Position numbers and translations under genes: made by a program
The notes under the pieces: model-generated
What the model saw: the letters and a program-made list of their open reading frames with translations, nothing else
The model's database searches: none
What the model was told of the DNA's origin: nothing
Shown: positions 1-9,964 of the stretch, piece after piece
How positions within the stretch are numbered: the first letter of the stretch is position 1
Layout of the letters: the number at the start of each line of letters is the position of its first letter
Assembly: GCA_027018875.1 (NCBI GenBank)
Contig: JALUYA010000014.1
Location: 1 to 64,000, forward strand
Length of the DNA stretch: 64,000 bases
Source of the DNA: Gammaproteobacteria bacterium
Lineage (GTDB): Bacteria; Pseudomonadota; Gammaproteobacteria; JAKDMP01
Direction of reading: 5' to 3'

Positions 1-108
1 CGGCGGACCAGCTACAAAAGGCCCGCCAGACACTCTTCAAAACCATTCATGGACGGACTCTGAAAACCGGCCGACAGACCTACTTCTATTACCCTGCTTC
101 AGACTCAT
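1..108. other. Short 5' edge with no recognised gene
   Basis: This stretch lies downstream of gltX on the minus strand. The third plus-strand frame is open from the window edge through to a TGA at 198-200, so a gene tail entering from the left cannot be excluded. It would overlap the gltX 3' end by about 90 bases, and I do not recognise its translation. I see no tRNA or clear terminator hairpin here. Confidence 0.3.
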
Positions 109-1530
109 TTATGGTTTGGAAAATACTCTACCACCGGGTTTCCCGATCCAGGCGTGGGCGCGGCGCAAACGCGCTAGGGTTTCCTCGCGCCCAAGAATGA
201 ACAGCGTCTGGTCTATCGGAGGCGACACCGCACCTCCCGAGACCGCAACCCGGATCGGCTGGGCGACCTTTCCAAGCCCAACCCCCTTTTCTGCGGCTAA
301 GTCTGCCACCAGGCGATGAATTTTTTCGGGCCGCCACTGCGTCAGCGCCGACAATCTTGTTTCCGCCAGCTCCAGTATTTCACCGGCCGGAAGCAAGAAT
401 TTTTGTGCCGCCTTCGCATCGTAACTCGGTGGAGCACAAAAAAAGAATTGGCCGGATCGGGCCATTTGCTCCAGGGTCTTGACCCGCTCGCGTTGTGCCC
501 GGACGACAGCCACAATTTTTTCCCGGTCCTCGACTACCATGCCCAGCCTGCCTAGTTGCCACGCAAGTTCCGCGGCAACTTCCCTGGGATCGTCGGTCTT
601 GAGATAATGCTGGTTGAGCCAGTCGAGCTTGCCCGGGTTAATGGCCGCGGCGGAACGGTTCACCTGGGAGATATCAAACAGCTCGATCATCTCCCGGCGG
701 CTAAAAATCTCCTGGTCCCCGTGCGACCACCCAAGCCGCACCAGGTAGTTCACCACCGCCTCGGCAAGGTAGCCCCGCTCGCGGTACTCGAGGACGTTGG
801 CGGCCCCGTGTCGTTTGGAGAGTTTCGTTCCATCTGGACCCAGGATCATGGGAACATGGGAATAAAAAGGGGCCTTGGATTCCAGGGCATTAAATATGTG
901 CAACTGTTTTGGCGTATTGTTCAGGTGGTCGTCGCCCCGGATCACGTGAGTGATTCCCATCTCGAGGTCATCCACCACCACCGATAGGTTGTAGGTCGGC
1001 ATGCCGTTGGAGCGCTGGATGATCAAGTCATCCATTTGCGCATTTTCAAAAACGACCCGACCGCATACCAGGTCTTGCACCACGGTCCGGCCGCTATCGG
1101 GCATACGGAACCGTACCACCGGGGAGACGCCGGGGCGCGGCTCCCGCCGATTGCGGCAGCGCCCATCGTAGCGCGGCTTCTCGCCGCGGGCGCGCTGCTC
1201 CTGGCGCATGGTTTCCAACTCCTCCCGGGTGCAGTAGCAATAATAGGCATGCCCGGTATCGAGCAGGCGCTTGACCGCCGCGCGATAGCGTTCCGCGCGC
1301 CGAGTCTGAAAGTAGGGGCCCTCATCCCAATCGATACCCAGCCATTCGAGCCCGTCCAGGATGACTTGTACGGCCCGCTCGGTGGAACGCCCCCGATCGG
1401 TGTCCTCTATCCGCAGAATGAACCGCCCGCCATGGCGGCGCGCATAAAGCCAGGAAAACAGGGCGGTACGGACACCGCCTATGTGCAGGTAACCGGTGGG
1501 ACTGGGAGCAAAACGGGTACGTACGGTCAC
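109..1530 (-). CDS. gltX: Glutamate--tRNA ligase
   Basis: Class I aminoacyl-tRNA synthetase that charges tRNA-Glu in the cytoplasm. The N-terminus reads TVRTRFAPSPTGYLHIGG, containing the class I HIGH-type signature. The second signature, KLSKRHG, is near the middle of the protein. Between them a CYC pair and a later GRCR match the zinc-binding cysteines known from enterobacterial GltX. I chose the GTG at 1530 because it gives 473 aa and the usual MTVRTRFAPSP start. A TTG at 1569 would add 13 residues and has a purine-rich stretch upstream, so it remains possible. The gene follows the sorbosone-dehydrogenase-like gene by about 50 bases on the same strand and is probably cotranscribed with it. 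Confidence 0.95.
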   Translation of the reverse strand: MTVRTRFAPSPTGYLHIGGVRTALFSWLYARRHGGRFILRIEDTDRGRSTERAVQVILDGLEWLGIDWDEGPYFQTRRAERYRAAVKRLLDTGHAYYCYCTREELETMRQEQRARGEKPRYDGRCRNRREPRPGVSPVVRFRMPDSGRTVVQDLVCGRVVFENAQMDDLIIQRSNGMPTYNLSVVVDDLEMGITHVIRGDDHLNNTPKQLHIFNALESKAPFYSHVPMILGPDGTKLSKRHGAANVLEYRERGYLAEAVVNYLVRLGWSHGDQEIFSRREMIELFDISQVNRSAAAINPGKLDWLNQHYLKTDDPREVAAELAWQLGRLGMVVEDREKIVAVVRAQRERVKTLEQMARSGQFFFCAPPSYDAKAAQKFLLPAGEILELAETRLSALTQWRPEKIHRLVADLAAEKGVGLGKVAQPIRVAVSGGAVSPPIDQTLFILGREETLARLRRAHAWIGKPGGRVFSKP

Positions 1531-1581
1531 GGTTGCAGCATGGGAGGCATGAGGTGTGTATCCTAGCAAACCCCGCCCTTT

Positions 1582-2868
1582 TTACCCGGGCGAGCGCCCC
1601 GATCCGCCGTCGGCCGGCTCCCCGCCCCAGTAGATGCGCCAGATCCAGCCCCGCTGTGAATCGGCGACATACAATCCCCCGGCGGATCCGACGGCCAGTC
1701 CAACCGGGCGGAAGCGTGCGGCCCCCGGCGACATCACCGGGTTCCGGCCGGCAAATCCGGATGCAAAAACCCGCCAGTCCGAACCTGGTCGATCCTGTTT
1801 CCAAGGCACGAAGGCCACGACAAATCCGCGTTGCGGCAAGGGCGCCCGGTTCCAGGAGCCGTGAAAGGCCACAAAAGCGCCCCCCCGGTATCGCCGCGGA
1901 AACTCCCGTCGGTGATAAAAAACCATTGCCTCGGGTGACCAATGGGCGGGAAAGGCGAAAAGCGGCTCCAGGTACTTAGTGCAATACCCGGCCTTGCGCC
2001 CGTTGCCTCCATACTCGGGCGCCAAGACGAGGCGCTCGATCCGGGAATCGAAATAACAATATGGCCAGCCATAGTTGCCCCCCTCGACAACCCGGAAAAA
2101 CTCTTCTCCCGGGAGTTCGGCATTCTGCGCCACACTGTATAGATCCGGCCAATTACCGTGTAATTGATCGCGTCCCATCATTGCCGTATAAAGCGCATGG
2201 GTCCTGCTGTCCCAGGCAAGGGCGACGATATTGCGGATCCCGGTGGCGTACCGCGCGGCGGTGCCGAATACCTGCCCGGTTCGAGCAGCACGGAAACGCC
2301 AGATTCCGCCATGGCTCTGCAGCAAGGGACAGGGGAATATCCCCCGCGAGCCCGGGACGCGATCCCGGCGCTGGCAGGCATTGGAAGGCGCGCCCACGTT
2401 GACGTAGAGGTTTCCGTTCTCGTCGATGGCGAGGCTTTTCGAGCCATGCTGGTACTGGCGCGGAAACCCGGACACCACAACCGCCGCGGGCCCACTCGGC
2501 ACCAGTTTTCCCCGGTCCAGCCGGTAACGCACGATGCGGGTATTCTCTCCCAGGTATAAAAATCGCTTGTACAAGGCGATTCCCGTGCCTCTGACCTTCC
2601 CGAAATAGCGGATTTTATCGACCCGCCCGGGTTCTGCCTGGTGTAGCGCAACCACCCCGCCGCCATGGCGAGGACTGGTCATGATCGCGTAGATCATGCC
2701 GTTTTCACGAATCGCCAGGTGCCGCAGCGGGCCCAGGTTTTTGGCGACAACCCGAATACAAAACCCGCTTGGCACCCGGATGCCCGAGTTGTCCGCGGGA
2801 CAAGCCGCGGCGGCGGGCGTTAAGAAAGAGGCCAGGGCTGCGATCCCCACGTAAAACAGTATGCGCAT
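1582..2868 (-). CDS. Exported PQQ-dependent sugar (L-sorbosone) dehydrogenase family protein
   Basis: A 428-aa beta-propeller protein of the glucose/sorbosone dehydrogenase family. Members are usually periplasmic quinoprotein oxidoreductases, but the substrate here is unknown. Residues 1-20 form a signal peptide (MRILFYVGIAALASFLTPAAA). Family landmarks include HGSKSLAI, NVGAPSNACQ, GGNYGWPYCYFD, HWSPEAMVFY, FVAFHGSWNR and a final GGLYVADS...IWRIYW blade. Several cysteines in the mature part could form disulfides. The ATG at 2868 was chosen because GGAGGG lies six bases upstream; the frame stays open to 2970 but the extra residues are not signal-like. It is divergent from acnA and upstream of gltX. 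PQQ use is inferred from the family, and no pqq genes are in the window. Confidence 0.8.
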   Translation of the reverse strand: MRILFYVGIAALASFLTPAAAACPADNSGIRVPSGFCIRVVAKNLGPLRHLAIRENGMIYAIMTSPRHGGGVVALHQAEPGRVDKIRYFGKVRGTGIALYKRFLYLGENTRIVRYRLDRGKLVPSGPAAVVVSGFPRQYQHGSKSLAIDENGNLYVNVGAPSNACQRRDRVPGSRGIFPCPLLQSHGGIWRFRAARTGQVFGTAARYATGIRNIVALAWDSRTHALYTAMMGRDQLHGNWPDLYSVAQNAELPGEEFFRVVEGGNYGWPYCYFDSRIERLVLAPEYGGNGRKAGYCTKYLEPLFAFPAHWSPEAMVFYHRREFPRRYRGGAFVAFHGSWNRAPLPQRGFVVAFVPWKQDRPGSDWRVFASGFAGRNPVMSPGAARFRPVGLAVGSAGGLYVADSQRGWIWRIYWGGEPADGGSGRSPG

Positions 2869-2928
2869 CTCCATCCCTCCGCCGCCCCCAGGCCCTTCAG
2901 CCTGAACCAGAATCGGGTTCAATGCAAT

Positions 2929-2937
2929 TGGTATAAT
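2929..2937 (+). promoter_or_regulatory. Putative extended -10 promoter of acnA
   Basis: TGGTATAAT is a perfect TATAAT preceded by the TGn extension, about 65 bases upstream of the acnA ATG. I see no good -35 at the usual distance, which fits an extended -10 promoter. Confidence 0.45.
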
Positions 2938-2958
2938 AAGAATTGGAATAAATCCCAA
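2930..2958 (-). promoter_or_regulatory. Putative promoter of the sorbosone-dehydrogenase-like gene and gltX
   Basis: Read on the minus strand, TTGGGA (plus 2953-2958) and TATACC (plus 2930-2935) are separated by 17 bases, about 60 bases before the start codon. The -10 bases overlap the divergent acnA -10 element, so the two promoters probably compete or share a regulator. Confidence 0.35.
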
Positions 2959-3001
2959 AATAACCTGCAACCAGTTGATTATTTATCCACAGGAGATCTC
3001 T

Positions 3002-5725
<2,724 letters not shown>

Positions 5726-5754
5726 GACTGTCGACAACATTTCGATACCGCAAA

Positions 5755-5793
5755 TTCGAGGGGTATTGCGCTCGCCCGGCAATACCTCTCGAA
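5755..5793 (+). terminator. Long hairpin after acnA, possible terminator
   Basis: Arms 5755-5769 and 5779-5793 pair over 15 bp with one G-T wobble, around a 9-base loop, 30 bases after the acnA stop. No T-run follows, so it may be a Rho-assisted terminator or an mRNA 3' stabiliser. The rest of 5726-6022 shows no gene. Confidence 0.5.
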
Positions 5794-6022
5794 TACGGCC
5801 GGGCATTTGGAGTTGATCAGCCGGATCGCGACCGCGCCCTATCCGGATCTTCATAGGCGCCACCGCCGGGCTCCCGAGAATTGCCGATCCACCCCCCTAC
5901 CCCGCCGCAACCGGACCGCACAGCCTTCAACGCCGCGGCAATAGCCATCCCGCTTCATTCCGGGATCTCGCGGCACCGGATAAGGCCGGCTACCCGAATC
6001 TCGTGGATATCCCCGGCATGGC

Positions 6023-7183
6023 TCAGTAACCTAGCCCGCTCGGTAGCCGTATCCAAAGATGCGTATACCAATAGTAGGCCCCACCGCCTGCCGGGGCGGT
6101 ACAGGTATAAAGCGACCGGCCTACAGGCAAGGGCACCGGGGAACGAATGGTGAACACGTCGGGGCTCGACCGATGCACTCCAAGCGGCTTGCCGTTACCC
6201 AAAAAACATGCCAGGCCCGATAGCGGTTGCCGCAGCCGCAAGCGTAGAACCGGGGGATTTTCCGTACCCACAAGCGGATTCCACGGTGTGATCCGGGCCA
6301 GCGGCATGGGCCGCGAACGGGCGCGGCGCGCAAACATCGACAGTGCATCGTAGTGAGTGTCGATCGGAAAGCGTGGCAACGCCCGCGGATCTAACGGCTC
6401 TCCAAGCGCCCCCGAGGCTTGGCTGAAGGCGATATAGCCGAGTCCGGTAACAATTTTCGCTACCGCGGGATCGTACTCGCCATAGGGGTAGGCGAATAGC
6501 CGGGGATCGGTATTGGTTCGCGGCCCGAGTTCCTCGCGCAGGCGCTGCTGTGCCCCCACGATCTCACGGGTTATACGCGAGCGCCAGGCCGTCCCGGTCT
6601 CGCCCGGCAACCGCTCGAGCATATGCGGGTGGGTCAAGGTATGATCGGCAAAGGCAACGCCGTCCCGCTGCAACCGGTGCACCTCCGTCCAGGTCATGTA
6701 GGCGGGATAGTGATGATCCACCGCCACGGTACTTACGAATACCGTCACCGGAAACCCATGGGCCCGGATCAGGGGCCAGGCACGGATATAGAAGCTTTGA
6801 AAGGCATCATCGACGGTCAGGGCAACGGTACGGGAGGGAACCCGCCGTCCGCTGCGGAGCGCATTGACCAATTTCGCCAGCGGCCAGACATGGAAACCCC
6901 GGGCGGCGAGATAATCAAGCTGTGCCCGAAAGGCCATGACCGGCGTGCTGGTTGACGGATAACGCGACTCGCCGAAGCGGTGGTAGATGAACACAACCGC
7001 ATGGCGTACGCCCGGCGTGCCCCGGGCAACACCGGGCGCGGCGGTAAGGGGCCCGGCAAGCAGAACCACGAGGCCGACCACCATGGCGACAGATCTCCTC
7101 CCCGGCCCAGGAAAATACCATGCACCGGCAACCCGTCGCCCCGAACGGCCCAGCCACGCCCGAAAGGTATCGTAGCAGCGCAC
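6023..7183 (-). CDS. Exported or membrane-anchored polysaccharide deacetylase (NodB/CE4 family)
   Basis: A 386-aa protein with a hydrophobic segment at about residues 34-50 (MVVGLVVLLAGPL), then a NodB homology domain. The metal-binding Asp pair is seen in LTVDDAFQSFY and the His pair in DHTLTHPHM. AYPYGEYD and the late-domain motifs also fit the family. The usual TFDDG is altered to TVDDA. About 90 residues after the catalytic domain have no assignment. Family members remove N-acetyl groups from cell-wall or exopolysaccharide sugars; the substrate here is unknown. I kept the GTG at 7183, 18 bases after lpdA, because it puts arginines ahead of the hydrophobic core. An ATG at 7084 preceded by GGGGAGGAG is a good alternative. 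Confidence 0.8.
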   Translation of the reverse strand: MRCYDTFRAWLGRSGRRVAGAWYFPGPGRRSVAMVVGLVVLLAGPLTAAPGVARGTPGVRHAVVFIYHRFGESRYPSTSTPVMAFRAQLDYLAARGFHVWPLAKLVNALRSGRRVPSRTVALTVDDAFQSFYIRAWPLIRAHGFPVTVFVSTVAVDHHYPAYMTWTEVHRLQRDGVAFADHTLTHPHMLERLPGETGTAWRSRITREIVGAQQRLREELGPRTNTDPRLFAYPYGEYDPAVAKIVTGLGYIAFSQASGALGEPLDPRALPRFPIDTHYDALSMFARRARSRPMPLARITPWNPLVGTENPPVLRLRLRQPLSGLACFLGNGKPLGVHRSSPDVFTIRSPVPLPVGRSLYTCTAPAGGGAYYWYTHLWIRLPSGLGY

Positions 7184-7201
7184 CGGCGCAGCGGCTTCCC
7201 G

Positions 7202-8632
7202 TCAGCGGCGGTTGAGCGCGTGAATCATCCGCTTGTCGACCGCCAATGCGGCCTCGTGCATCGCCTCCGAGAGGGTCGGGTGCGCATGGATGGTACGCTG
7301 GATATCTTCCGCGCTTGCCCGGTACTCGAGCGCCAAAACCGCTTCGGCAATTAATTCTGAGGCATAGGGGCCGATGATGTGAATGCCGAGGATCTCGTCG
7401 CTGTCCCGGTGCGCAATGATCTTGACCATGCCGCTCGCGAGTCCAAGCGCCTGCGCTCGCCCATTGGCCGCAAAGGGAAAGCTCCCCGTCTTGACCGGCA
7501 CCCCTTGCTGCTTCAAATCCTGCTCACTCTTACCGACCCAGGCAATTTCCGGAGCGGTATACACTACCGCGGGGATCGCCTCGTAGTTCAGTTCCGCCAC
7601 CTTGCCGGCGATCAGATCCGCCACCATGACCCCCTCGTCCATACCCTTATGGGCGAGCATCGGGCCGCGCACCAGATCACCGATGGCCCAGATGCCTTCG
7701 GCTCCGCTGGCGCATTCCTCATTGACGATCACGAAACCGTGTTCGTCCAGCCGCACCCCGGTCTCGCCTGCCAATAAACCCTCGGTATAGGGACGACGCC
7801 CCACGGCCACCAGCAACCGGTCCACCTCGATGTTTTGACTCTCGCCGCCGCTTTCATAGCTGACCGTCAGACCCTTCTTGCTCTTCTTCGCGGCGGTCAC
7901 CTTCGTGCCCAGGCGAATATCGAGCCCCTGGCGCTTGAACTGCTTTAGTGCCTCCCGGGAAATCTGCTCATCGAGCTGCGGCAGGAATGTATCCAGGGCC
8001 TCGAGGATCGTCACCCGGCTGCCGAGCCGCCGCCAAACACTGCCCAGCTCCAGCCCAATGACGCCGGCCCCGATCACCCCGAACCGCGGCGGCACGGAAT
8101 CGAACTCCAGCGCATCCCAGGAATCGACAACTTGCTTGCGATCAAAAGCCAATGATTTGAGCTCGACCGGCACCGAACCGCTGGCAAGAATGACATGCCC
8201 GGCCTGAAGAATTCGCTCCTCGCCATCCACCGGGGTATAGCGCACCTTACGACCTTCCAACAATGTACCGGTACCCGGTAGTCCGGTCACACCGTTGCCT
8301 TTGAACAACAAGGCGATCCCACCGGTCAGTTGTTTGACGATACGGGCACGCCGCCGCTGCATGGTCGCCAGGTCCAACTCGACCTCACCGGTCTTAATTC
8401 CCATCGCGGCAAAGTCGTGACGGCTGCGTTCGAACAACTCCGAGGCCTCCAGCATGGCCTTGGATGGGATGCAGCCGGCGTTGAGACAGGTCCCACCGAA
8501 AGCGTGCGTCCCGTCGTGATTGATCCACTTGTCGATACAGGCGGTCTTCAACCCGTTCTGGGCCGCCCGAATGGCGGCAACATACCCCCCCGGGCCACCA
8601 CCGATTACCACAACATCATAGGCCTCACTCAT
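7202..8632 (-). CDS. lpdA: Dihydrolipoyl dehydrogenase (E3)
   Basis: A 476-aa FAD enzyme that reoxidises dihydrolipoamide on the E2 subunit and passes electrons to NAD+. An N-terminal GGGPGGY dinucleotide-binding motif is present. The redox-active disulfide is in GGTCLNAGCIPSK. A central GAGVIGLELGSV NAD-binding motif and the C-terminal HAHPTLSEAMHEA with the catalytic His/Glu complete the signature. AAGGAG lies at a good distance from the ATG. It follows sucB by about 114 bases on the same strand, so it serves as E3 of the 2-oxoglutarate dehydrogenase complex. It may also serve other lipoyl complexes. Confidence 0.96.
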   Translation of the reverse strand: MSEAYDVVVIGGGPGGYVAAIRAAQNGLKTACIDKWINHDGTHAFGGTCLNAGCIPSKAMLEASELFERSRHDFAAMGIKTGEVELDLATMQRRRARIVKQLTGGIALLFKGNGVTGLPGTGTLLEGRKVRYTPVDGEERILQAGHVILASGSVPVELKSLAFDRKQVVDSWDALEFDSVPPRFGVIGAGVIGLELGSVWRRLGSRVTILEALDTFLPQLDEQISREALKQFKRQGLDIRLGTKVTAAKKSKKGLTVSYESGGESQNIEVDRLLVAVGRRPYTEGLLAGETGVRLDEHGFVIVNEECASGAEGIWAIGDLVRGPMLAHKGMDEGVMVADLIAGKVAELNYEAIPAVVYTAPEIAWVGKSEQDLKQQGVPVKTGSFPFAANGRAQALGLASGMVKIIAHRDSDEILGIHIIGPYASELIAEAVLALEYRASAEDIQRTIHAHPTLSEAMHEAALAVDKRMIHALNRR

Positions 8633-8679
8633 GATCCACTCCTTAGCGATCGTACGGCAATAAATTGTAGGAAAACTCT

Positions 8680-8730
8680 AAAAACCGCCCCGACCCGGGT
8701 CACCACCGGCATGCCACGTCAACCCGGGTT
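8680..8730 (-). terminator. Paired palindromes between sucB and lpdA, possible attenuator
   Basis: Two perfect 10-bp palindromes, at 8692-8701 and 8721-8730, share the core ACCCGGGT and are centred 29 bp apart. On minus-strand RNA the two cores can pair into a stem of about 9 bp, followed after some ten bases by a TTTTTAGAGTTTT tract. This could lower lpdA expression relative to sucAB, or the palindromes could be protein sites. Confidence 0.3.
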
Positions 8731-8746
8731 AAAAGTCCTGCTCAGA

Positions 8747-9964
8747 TCACAGGTCAATCAACAATCGCGCCGGATCTTCCAACGCCTCCTTGACCGCAAC
8801 CAAGAACAGCACCGCATCCCGGCCGTCAACGATCCGGTGGTCATAGGTAATGGCGATATACATCATGGGCCGAACCCGGACTTCTCCATCGAGCACCATC
8901 GCCCGATCCTGAATTTTATGCATCCCCAAGATCGCGCTCTGCGGGGGGTTGATGATCGGCGTGGAAAACAACGACCCGAACACGCCGCCATTGGTGATGG
9001 TGAAAGTGCCACCGGTGATATCTTCGATTGCAAGCCCGCCCTTGCGAGCCTTGTTGGCATACTCGCCGATCTGACGCTCGATCTGCGCAAAGGAGAGCTG
9101 ATCTGCATCACGCAGCACGGGCACTACCAGGCCGCGTTCGGTCGACACGGCCACACCGATATCCCAGTAGTCATGATAGACAATCTCATTACCTTCGACC
9201 GATGCATTTACGATCGGGTGCTGCTTGAGCGCCTTTACCGCGGCCCGGACGAAGAAAGACATAAAGCCGATACGCACGCCATGCTGTTTTTCGAACCGGT
9301 CCCGATAGCGCTTGCGAATTTCAATCACGGCACCCATGTCGATTTCATTGAATGAAGTCAGCATGGCGGTCGTTGCCTTGGCTTCGATCATCCGTTCGGC
9401 GATCCGCGTGCGGATGCGCGACATCGCCACCCGGCGTTCCTCACGGGTCCCGGCCGGAGCAGGGGCCGGTGGAACAGCAACCGGAGATCGGCTCCCCCCC
9501 CCGGAGCGGTCCAGGTAAGCCAACACATCGGCCTTGGTCAGCCGTCCGTCACGACCGGAAGCCGGAATCTCTACCGGATTGAGATGATGCTCGTCCACCA
9601 GACGGCGCACCGAGGGCGCCAGCGGCTGTACATCGGTATTTACCGCCGCTCCCCCCGGTGTCGGGGAGGTTACCGGCGCATCCGTTACCGATACGCCACC
9701 GGGCGGTGAAACGGCGGCAACGGCCTCGCCCTCCTCAAGAACGGCAATCACCTGCCCCGCCGTCACCGTGGCATCATCTCCGACCTTGATCTCCTTGAGC
9801 ATTCCCGAGGTCGGCGCCGGCACCTCCAACACCACCTTGTCGGTTTCAAGATCCACCAGGTTTTCGTCCCGGTTCACATGGTCGCCGACGTTCTTGTGCC
9901 AGTTAACCAGCGTTGCCTCGGTAATTGATTCGGGCAGTTCCGGAACCTTGATTTCTATACTCAT
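8747..9964 (-). CDS. sucB: Dihydrolipoyllysine-residue succinyltransferase (E2 of 2-oxoglutarate dehydrogenase)
   Basis: The 405-aa core subunit that transfers succinyl groups from E1 to CoA. One N-terminal lipoyl domain carries the lipoylated Lys in LETDKVVLEV. A Pro/Ala/Gly-rich linker follows. The peripheral subunit-binding domain starts near APSVRRLVDEHHLNP. The catalytic domain ends with YDHRIVDGRDAV, containing the active-site His and Asp. Its ATG overlaps the sucA stop as ATGA, so translation is probably coupled. A single lipoyl domain, the IDMGAV sequence and the adjacent sucA identify it as the 2-oxoglutarate rather than the pyruvate E2. Confidence 0.95.
   Translation of the reverse strand: MSIEIKVPELPESITEATLVNWHKNVGDHVNRDENLVDLETDKVVLEVPAPTSGMLKEIKVGDDATVTAGQVIAVLEEGEAVAAVSPPGGVSVTDAPVTSPTPGGAAVNTDVQPLAPSVRRLVDEHHLNPVEIPASGRDGRLTKADVLAYLDRSGGGSRSPVAVPPAPAPAGTREERRVAMSRIRTRIAERMIEAKATTAMLTSFNEIDMGAVIEIRKRYRDRFEKQHGVRIGFMSFFVRAAVKALKQHPIVNASVEGNEIVYHDYWDIGVAVSTERGLVVPVLRDADQLSFAQIERQIGEYANKARKGGLAIEDITGGTFTITNGGVFGSLFSTPIINPPQSAILGMHKIQDRAMVLDGEVRVRPMMYIAITYDHRIVDGRDAVLFLVAVKEALEDPARLLIDL

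Noticed and set aside
5947-5966. 6-bp hairpin ATCCCG/CGGGAT between acnA and the deacetylase
   Set aside because: Short stem with no T-run on either strand; too weak to call a terminator.
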